In this document: positions 6,769 through 13,600 of the stretch, piece after piece
How the letters are laid out: each line of letters starts with the position of its first letter
How positions within the stretch are numbered: the first letter of the stretch is position 1
Source of the DNA: UBA1181 sp963619325
GTDB lineage: Bacteria > Bacteroidota > Bacteroidia > Bacteroidales > Paludibacteraceae
Assembly: GCA_963619325.1 (NCBI GenBank)
Contig: CAVEVQ010000040.1
Location: 1 to 16,564 of the forward strand
DNA length: 16,564 nt
Direction: 5' to 3'
Notes under the pieces: generated by a model
Told to the model about the DNA's origin: nothing
Databases searched by the model: none
What the model saw: the letters and a program-made list of their open reading frames with translations, nothing else
Program-made: the position numbers and the translations under genes

Positions 6769-8700
6769 TTATTTGTTGAGGTTTTCTAACTCTTTGGAGA
6801 GTAACTCCCATTCATACATTTTCTGTTCCAATTCGTGCTTCTTCTTGCCATATTCTTGAAAGAGAGAGGCATCGGCGGCGTTCTCGGGCTGGGACATTCT
6901 TTCTTCGAGGGTCTTGATATCGCTCTCCAACTTGTTGACTGCATTTTCAGCGTCTTGCACAGCCTTTTCTGCCTTGCGGATTTTCTTTTGCTGCTCTTTT
7001 TTTGCTTCGTAAGATAGTTTATTGTCTGAAGGTGTCTCTGCAACAGCCGTTTTCTCCGATTTGTCGGATTTACGCTCTAATTCTTGCAAAGAGTCCAATT
7101 TTTTCGTCTGAAGGAAATCGTAGATGCCTCCGATGTGTTCCACCACCTTGTGGTTGGCAAACTCATAAACACGATCTACGAGTCCGTCAAGAAACTCGCG
7201 GTCGTGTGAAACCACGATGACCGTGCCGTTGAAGGCTTTGATGGCATCTTTCAGCACATCTTTTGAACGCATATCCAAATGGTTGGTCGGCTCGTCTAAA
7301 ACAAGGAGATTGACTGGCTCAAGCAATAGCTTAATCATTGCTAAACGGGTACGCTCACCACCCGAAAGCACTTTTACTTTCTTGTCTGAGGCTTCCCCAC
7401 CAAACATAAATGCGCCGAGAATGTCTCGGATCTTCGTGCGGATGTCGCCCACTGCCACTTGGTCGATGGTGTCGAAAACAGTGAGGTTCTCGTCCAATAA
7501 AGAGGCTTGGTTTTGTGCGAAATAGCCAATCTTCACCAAGTGTCCTAATTTCAGACCGCCCGAATAGTCTACCTGGTTCATGATACATTTCACGAGCGTT
7601 GTCTTTCCTTCTCCGTTTTTACCGACGAAAGCCACTTTGTCGCCGCGTTTGATGGTGATGTCAATATTATCCAATATGACTTTGTCGCCGTATGCTTTGG
7701 TGAGGTTTTTCGCCTCGACGGTGATGGAGCCAGAGTGGGGAGCCGGTGGAAATTTCAAGTGGAGGGCAGAGTTGTCTTCCTCGTCCACTTCGATGATGTT
7801 CATCTTCTCCAATTGCTTGATGCGCGACTGCACCTGGTTGGATTTGGTTGCCTTATAGCGGAATCGCTCGATGAAATCTTCCGTTTCTTGAATCTGCTTC
7901 TGCTGGTTCTCAAAGGCTCGGAGCTGCTGTTCTCGTCGTTCCTTACGAAGTTCCACATACTTGGAGTAGGAAACTTTATAGTCGTAAATCTTGCCGCACG
8001 AGATTTCTATGGTACGGTTGGTCACGTTGTCGATAAACGCGCGATCGTGCGACACGAGAATCACGGCACTTCCGCAAACTTTCAAAAAACTCTCTAACCA
8101 TTGGATGGACTCAATGTCCAAATGGTTGGTCGGCTCGTCTAACAGAAGCACATCTGGACGTTTCAGCAGAATCTTCGCCAACTCTATGCGCATACGCCAT
8201 CCTCCGCTGAACTCGCTTGTCTGTCTGTCAAAGTCGGAACGTACGAATCCTAATCCTAAAAGCGTCTTCTCAACATTGCCTTGGAAATCGTTTGCTCCCA
8301 TCATGTCGAGGCGTTCGTTGGCGTGTGTCAACTGTTCGATGAGACGGGTGTACTCGGGTGAGTCATAGTCTTCACGAGTAGCCAATTCTGTGGAGAGACG
8401 GCTGATCTCGTCTTGCAGCTCGAAAATGTGGGAAAAGGATTTTTCTGCTTCTTCGCGGACGGTTGTCCCATCGTTGTGAATCATGTGTTGAGGCAGATAG
8501 CCAACGGTAACGTCTTTCGGTATCGAGACCGTGCCCGATGAGGGAGGCTGTAGACCTGCCAACACCTTCAGCATCGTGCTCTTCCCGGCACCGTTTTTCC
8601 CGACTAAAGCAATGCGGTCGCGTGGATTCACAACGTATGTTATGTCGCTGAAAAGTGGGTCGTTTCCGAATCGTATGGTGAGATTGTTAACTGAAATCAT
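6769..8700 (-). CDS. ABC-F family ATPase (ribosome-associated type)
   Basis: This is a soluble twin-ATPase protein of 643 residues without membrane domains, the ABC-F layout. The first module has Walker A GKNGAGKST (34-42), signature FSGGWRMR (164-171) and Walker B LLLDEPTNHLD (185-195). The second has GKNGEGKTT (360-368), LSGGERTR (445-452) and LLVLDEPTNHLD (465-476). A charged helical linker lies at about 245-305. The C-terminal tail (about 565-643) is rich in Lys, Glu and Ala and looks like a coiled coil, as in Uup-like members. ABC-F proteins act on the ribosome E site in translation rescue or antibiotic protection. Nothing here marks it as a resistance determinant, and the housekeeping context argues for a cellular role. 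It starts 30 bp after coaD and shares its strand. Confidence 0.93.
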   Translation of the reverse strand: MISVNNLTIRFGNDPLFSDITYVVNPRDRIALVGKNGAGKSTMLKVLAGLQPPSSGTVSIPKDVTVGYLPQHMIHNDGTTVREEAEKSFSHIFELQDEISRLSTELATREDYDSPEYTRLIEQLTHANERLDMMGANDFQGNVEKTLLGLGFVRSDFDRQTSEFSGGWRMRIELAKILLKRPDVLLLDEPTNHLDIESIQWLESFLKVCGSAVILVSHDRAFIDNVTNRTIEISCGKIYDYKVSYSKYVELRKERREQQLRAFENQQKQIQETEDFIERFRYKATKSNQVQSRIKQLEKMNIIEVDEEDNSALHLKFPPAPHSGSITVEAKNLTKAYGDKVILDNIDITIKRGDKVAFVGKNGEGKTTLVKCIMNQVDYSGGLKLGHLVKIGYFAQNQASLLDENLTVFDTIDQVAVGDIRTKIRDILGAFMFGGEASDKKVKVLSGGERTRLAMIKLLLEPVNLLVLDEPTNHLDMRSKDVLKDAIKAFNGTVIVVSHDREFLDGLVDRVYEFANHKVVEHIGGIYDFLQTKKLDSLQELERKSDKSEKTAVAETPSDNKLSYEAKKEQQKKIRKAEKAVQDAENAVNKLESDIKTLEERMSQPENAADASLFQEYGKKKHELEQKMYEWELLSKELENLNK

Positions 8701-8710
8701 TTTTATATTG

Positions 8711-8729
8711 ATTTTCTTTTAAAGAAAAT
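8711..8729. promoter_or_regulatory. Perfect AT-only inverted repeat ahead of the ABC-F gene
   Basis: ATTTTCTTT (8711-8719) and AAAGAAAAT (8721-8729) are perfect 9-bp arms around a single T. The repeat fills most of the 30-bp gap between the coaD stop and the ABC-F start at 8700. It could be an operator or a weak A-U hairpin in the leader. AT-only symmetry of this length can arise by chance in AT-rich gaps. Confidence 0.3.
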
Positions 8730-8730
8730 A

Positions 8731-9198
8731 TTAGAATTCAAGATCTTCCTTGGTGATGTGAGGGGGCATGAAACAAGCCACCTGTTTTCCGTATTTGAGG
8801 ACGTCGCGAACCACCGTCGAACTGATGAACGAGTGTTGAGGCTCCGTGAAAAGGAGTATGGTGTCGATGCCAGAGATGCGACGGTTTGCGTCGGCGATTG
8901 TCTTTTCGTATTCGAAATCCTGAATAGAACGAATGCCTCTCAGGATGAGGTTGGCTCCGACTTCTTTGGCAAAGTCTACCGTGAGGCAGTCATAACTGCG
9001 TACTTTCACGCGAGGTTCGTCGCAAAAGGCTTTCTCTACGATGGCGATTCTCTTGTCAATAGGGAAATGGGTCTTTTTCGCTGCGTTGACACCAATGGAG
9101 ATGATAATCTCGTCGACGAAGGTGAGTGAACGCTTCACGACTGAGTAGTGTCCAATTGTGAATGGATCAAAACTACCAGGAAATATGGCTTTTGTCAT
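8731..9198 (-). CDS. coaD: Pantetheine-phosphate adenylyltransferase
   Basis: CoaD makes dephospho-CoA from 4'-phosphopantetheine and ATP, the fourth step of coenzyme A synthesis, in the cytoplasm. The 155-residue length is typical. The nucleotidyltransferase signature GSFDPFTIGH (8-17) includes H17 of the GxFDPxxxGH loop. LRGIRSIQDFEYE follows at 86-98, and the C-terminal ISSTVVRD (125-132) supplies the second nucleotide-binding motif. It follows hemW by 55 bp and precedes the ABC-F gene by 30 bp on the same strand. A TAnnTTTG match in the upstream gap suggests it may start its own transcript, leading the coaD-ABC-F-DUF4380-uvrA-glmM run. Confidence 0.97.
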   Translation of the reverse strand: MTKAIFPGSFDPFTIGHYSVVKRSLTFVDEIIISIGVNAAKKTHFPIDKRIAIVEKAFCDEPRVKVRSYDCLTVDFAKEVGANLILRGIRSIQDFEYEKTIADANRRISGIDTILLFTEPQHSFISSTVVRDVLKYGKQVACFMPPHITKEDLEF

Positions 9199-9224
9199 TA
9201 CGAGCTATATTTTAAAAATTTTTG

Positions 9225-9232
9225 CAAAGTTA
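9225..9232 (-). promoter_or_regulatory. Candidate Bacteroidota -7 element ahead of coaD
   Basis: On the minus strand this reads TAACTTTG, a full match to TAnnTTTG, 26 bp before the coaD ATG at 9198. No TTG is visible at the expected -33 distance, which overlaps the end of hemW. Confidence 0.4.
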
Positions 9233-9253
9233 TGGGATTTTTTCTCTTTTGGT

Positions 9254-10384
9254 CTATTCTTCATCTATCATTAAGTCTGAAAGAATAAAATCAGATATGA
9301 AAATGCCATCTTCGGAAAGGAAAATCCGGTCGCCTTGCTGAACGAGATGTCCGTCAACCCCAAAAGTCTTCGCTGCTTGCAAAAACTTCAACGTGTATTC
9401 TTCCATGAATCTGTCACGCATTTTGTTGAGAGAAATGCCTTTGCTTCGACGTAGTCCCGTTAGAATGAATTCGTTGAAGTGGTCTTTTTCTGTCAATTTC
9501 TCTATTTCAAAATAGGGTGTTCCGTTGGTGATGTTATCAATGTATTTCCGAGTGTTGGCAATGTTCCATTGTCTGTTTTCTCCATCGAAAGAGTGGGCTG
9601 ATGGTCCGATACCGAGGTAGGGTGTTCCATCCCAATAAGATGAGTTGTGTTTCGACTCGAACCCAGGACGGGCGAAATTGGAAATCTCGTAAGGAAGAAT
9701 CCCTGCGTGTGTGAGTCGCTCTCGCAATGTCTTGAACATGTTGAGGCTCAGCTCTTCGTCGATCTCTTTGATTTCTCCTTTTTCTAATTTTTTCGTTAAA
9801 ATGGATTTTTCCTCGAAAGTAAGACTGTAGGCTGAGATGTGTGGCACGTTGAGGGCGATAGCATGTTCAATGTTGTCCGTCCAACTCGCCATTGTCTGAT
9901 TGGGCAATCCGTAGATGAGGTCGATGCTGATGTTGCTGAATCCGGCTTCTTGTGCGTTGTGTACGGCGTCTATGGCTATCTGGGAAGTATGTCGTCGGTT
10001 GATGTTCTTCAACTCCTCATCGTGAAAACTCTGAATGCCGATGCTGAGTCGGTTGAATGGCAGACGAGAAAGGTCGTGTAGATACGAAACTGTCAAATCT
10101 TCAGGGTTTGCCTCTATGGTTATCTCTTCTGTATCGCAATTAAATATTTTGTATATGTTGTTTAAAACAGTCTCCAATTCATGAATGGAGAGTTGCGATG
10201 GCGTTCCTCCTCCGAAGTAGATGGTTCGGATAGGCTCACCTTTCAGATAGTCCTTGCGCAGAGTCAGTTCTTTGCAGAGGGCATCAATCAGTTCCCCCCG
10301 GTTTCCTTTGTAGGTGGAAGAATAGAAATCACAGTAGTAACAGCGGCTGGAGCAGAGGGGAATGTGAATGTAGAGGGCGGACAT
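9254..10384 (-). CDS. hemW: HemW-type radical SAM protein
   Basis: This HemN-related radical SAM protein is now understood as a haem-binding chaperone rather than a coproporphyrinogen oxidase. The sequence MSALYIHIPLC leads directly into the cluster motif C11-SSR-C15-YY-C18-DF. It is followed by YFGGGTPS (56-63), the SAM-binding glycine stretch. HNSSYW at 246-251 matches the HNxxYW haem-binding signature that separates HemW from true HemN. I place the start at 10384 (376 residues). The frame stays open to an earlier ATG at 10462, but that adds 26 residues ahead of the conserved start (MEIIFSLSGLVIGIILICKF onward), and a promoter-like sequence lies inside that stretch. It is transcribed away from the GH8 gene and is first in the minus-strand block. 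Confidence 0.93.
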   Translation of the reverse strand: MSALYIHIPLCSSRCYYCDFYSSTYKGNRGELIDALCKELTLRKDYLKGEPIRTIYFGGGTPSQLSIHELETVLNNIYKIFNCDTEEITIEANPEDLTVSYLHDLSRLPFNRLSIGIQSFHDEELKNINRRHTSQIAIDAVHNAQEAGFSNISIDLIYGLPNQTMASWTDNIEHAIALNVPHISAYSLTFEEKSILTKKLEKGEIKEIDEELSLNMFKTLRERLTHAGILPYEISNFARPGFESKHNSSYWDGTPYLGIGPSAHSFDGENRQWNIANTRKYIDNITNGTPYFEIEKLTEKDHFNEFILTGLRRSKGISLNKMRDRFMEEYTLKFLQAAKTFGVDGHLVQQGDRIFLSEDGIFISDFILSDLMIDEE

Positions 10385-10401
10385 GATATTTTTGCTTTCC
10401 G

Positions 10402-10428
10402 CAAATTTACAAATAAGGATGATTCCAA
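10402..10428 (-). promoter_or_regulatory. Candidate promoter of hemW
   Basis: On the minus strand TTG (10428-10426) is followed after 16 bases by TAAATTTG (10409-10402), fitting the Bacteroidota TTG...TAnnTTTG pattern with slightly short spacing. The predicted leader is about 11 nt to the ATG at 10384. The site would lie inside the coding region if the earlier ATG at 10462 were used. Confidence 0.5.
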
Positions 10429-10501
10429 TAACTAATCCACTTAGTGAAAAAATTATCTCCAAAATTCCAACATTCTCCCAACTCTTTTTTATATATTTTT
10501 A

Positions 10502-10509
10502 TATATTTG
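10502..10509 (+). promoter_or_regulatory. Candidate -7 element of the GH8 gene
   Basis: TATATTTG matches TAnnTTTG in full and would leave a leader of roughly 90 nt before the ATG at 10605. A weaker variant, TATATTTT, lies at 10525-10532. No TTG at -33 is visible for either, and the region is AT-rich, so chance matches are likely. Confidence 0.35.
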
Positions 10510-10604
10510 CGAGTTGAGATATAGTATATTTTTCTGTGTAATAGAGGGATAAATGCGGCCTGAGATTTTTGGTGCTTTATACCAATTGAAAAACATGAGA
10601 TAAA

Positions 10605-13600
10605 ATGAATAAATTTCTGAGATTTTTACTGCTGAGTGTAGCCGTGGTAGGCTGTGGCGTCGGTGAGGTTTTGGCGGCGGATGGTGACTATACGCCAGAA
10701 CTCTTCATCACGACCCACATTAACCAGGGCGACCCTGCGTGTCCGTTCCCCCAGTTTTTGGAATATAAGGGAGGAGGAAAGTCCCTCGCGAAATACAATG
10801 CCGAGGGCGTGACTCATGCCGACATGGAGAAGGCAATGCGCGAGGCGTATCAGATTATGATGCACCGTTGCCGTTATTCCGACTTGAGTCATGATGGTGT
10901 TCAGTATATAACTTTCAACTCCGACGACGTGCCGGGCAACTATGGTACGTTCGTTTCTGAGGGTGACGGTTACGCTTTGTTGGCAGCGGCTATCTTTGCC
11001 GACCAAAACACCTTTACGGGACTCTATATGTGGATTCACGATGTGCGCTTTGCTGGGGTGGACCGTTTTATTGATGGCAAGTCGCGTGGTACGGATGCGA
11101 ACGATTTCGCTGGCCCATATATGGCGGCTTGGAAAGACAAGACCTTTGACGCCCCGTATGGTTCGGACAGCCACTCTGCTTCTGATGGTGATATGGATAT
11201 CGCCATGGGATTGCTCATCGCCTACAAGCAGTGGGGTGAGTGGTTGAAATATGATGGTAGAGTCGTGAAGGACTATAAAGGTAATCCTATTTCTTTGAAA
11301 TATCATGCGCAGCGTGTTATCGGTGCGTTGGTAGATACGATTCCTCAGTATGACAAGGGTAGTGGATCTCTTGCCGGTTATCTTTCGGGTATCGTTGGTA
11401 TCGATGGATATCAGAACAGAGGAAACTCGTGGGGTGAGTTGACTCGTTGGAGGTTCTCAGATGCGGCTATAGACAAGTATGGTAAGATTAATGGTCCTTA
11501 TAATGGTGGTCCAAACCTTTATTCTATTTATGGTGGAAACTATATTGACTATGACGGGCCATCTTATTTTGACGAGTTTTATCGTTGGATGAAAGACGGC
11601 GACGGTGTAGATGAAAACAATAAGGATCGTGCTGAGTGGGAGATGCATCAGTTCCGCCGAGCCTACGCGTCGGGCAACTGGTTGAATGCGCAGGCCTACG
11701 CTCAGGGTTATTATGCCTCTATCGGTAACGTCTCTATGACGGGCAACGGGGATGGAACTCCAACTTTCGGTGTATATGTCGATGGTGAGGATTTTCGTTA
11801 TGCTTGGCGCCACCTGATTGATTATTTGTGGCATGGTACGGCGCAGTATTCTTGGGATCCTATAACTCACCAAGTTGTTGAAGGTGTGACGGATGACTCG
11901 GAAAAACTGATGGCAATTCGTCATTGTGATTTGTTGCGTGAACCGTCAAAAAGTGGCGAAACGATTTGTTCTGCGATGGGTGCTTCTCCTGACCCAGGAC
12001 AACCCTACTGGAAAGGTGTTTCTCAAATTCCTCAACAGTATACTTATAATGGAGGAATCACTTCTCCATACCACACCAACTACACGCCGGGTTCAAGTGC
12101 TGCCGCTCCTGTCATTGCAGAAGATTTGGAATTGACGGCAGATATATACCGCCAGTGCGAGATTCTTTGGGACGATTGTTCAGGTTTGGCGAAGTTTGAT
12201 AATCCTGACCAGCGTTATATCGGTAGTACACCAAAGTACTTCCATGGATGGTTTCGTACACTCGGTATGTTGATTTGCTCGGGTAACTTGTTGGCTCCAA
12301 AGGATATGAAACCTACTGCCAATGTCAAGGTCTATATGTCTGTCGATAAGACTTACGCTTACGTTGGGGATGATGTAACTTACGGTGTGCAGTATCGTAA
12401 CTATGGTACGTTGGATGCTTCTGGAACGACAATTACCACAAAGTTGGACCCTAACTACACGTTCGTAAGTGCTACGAAGGGCGGAAAATACAATGCTTCC
12501 GATCACTCTATCACTTGGAACATTGGTTCTATCCCTGGATTCAAGTCGGATGGCTTGGCGGCAACGATGGATTCCGTTTTCTTTACCGTCAATGTAGCAG
12601 GCACGTTGAATCCAAGAATCTGCTTGACAAGTACAATCTCGGGTTCAAATTTTGAAGATTGGACTTCTAACGAATATCCTAACCACGCTACCTACACGAT
12701 GGAGCGCAACTGTGTGGATATCCTTGCAAGCCGTTCTCTTTACATCAAGAAGAAGGCTAATCGTACGAAACTCAATCCTAAAGATGTTGTTACTTTTACA
12801 GTGGAGTTTGGAAACAAGTCGGAAGGCGAGGATTCATGGATGAACGGTGGTCGCGACCATGTTCGTATCTCTTATGGAAACTATGTTCCAAACCCATGCT
12901 ACCAGTTCTATATGGACTACCGTTTCTGGAACGATTCTTACGAGGCGTACATCAACATGCACAACTATCGTGTGTCTTATTATATGTATGACGCTGCGGC
13001 CAAGGGATTGGTTTCTTCGGAAAATCCGACGGGTTGGACATTCGTTGTCGATAATGTGAACGACTTGGATAAATATGGCTACAATCCTGAGGAAGGTCCG
13101 ATTTCGTTCTCATACCAAAAAGTTCCACAGGGAGAGGACGAGTATGGGAAATGGAATCAACGTTTGATGATTCGTTTCGGTGAGACGTTGATGGCGCCTT
13201 CTACGCATGTGTATGACAAGTTGGATTCACAGTACTTGCTCCATAAAGGAGTTTATGGTCCAGGCTTTATTCGTGCGCGTTTGGCTTCCAATCCTGCCAG
13301 TCAGTTGGATGAACGTATAAAAGACGATTGGTCTTATTCTAAAGATTTGTTGGTCGGTACAATCGATGCGCAGGCAGAAACATTCGCCTTGATTACGCCA
13401 TGTTGGGCAAACTATGACAATCTAGGCTATGATTTGGGTGAGACGGATTATTCGCGTCATGTGTGCGGTATAGGTCCGCAAGCCAAAACAATGAAGCCAT
13501 TCAGCCGTGTCTTGGTAGAGGAGTTTGATGGTTACACTTGGCGTCGTATCCAAGGAACAGGTCCGTTGCCGGGGCGTGAGGCATACAACGTGGTGGTTGT

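Larger units (their letters stand above)
10385..10604. other. Divergent AT-rich intergenic region
   Basis: This 220-bp stretch separates hemW (-) from the GH8 gene (+). It carries one promoter-like sequence for each direction (10402-10428 minus and 10502-10509 plus) and a repeated TATATTTTTATATATTT tract at about 10492-10508. A three-codon reading frame ATG AGA TAA (10595-10603) ends one base before the GH8 start codon. No convincing RNA gene, riboswitch or larger repeat is visible. Confidence 0.6.

Noticed and set aside
6769..8700. ABC-F gene as an antibiotic-resistance determinant
   Set aside because: The Uup-like C-terminal coiled coil and the housekeeping context do not single out resistance; the sequence alone cannot support that claim.
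10626..11306. Minus-strand open frame of 226 codons
   Set aside because: It lies opposite the signal peptide and GH8 catalytic motifs, which are unmistakable on the + strand; the antisense frame is a codon-bias shadow.
11457..11924. Minus-strand open frame of 155 codons
   Set aside because: It is opposite the GH8 core; the predicted product is a low-information shadow with no family pattern.
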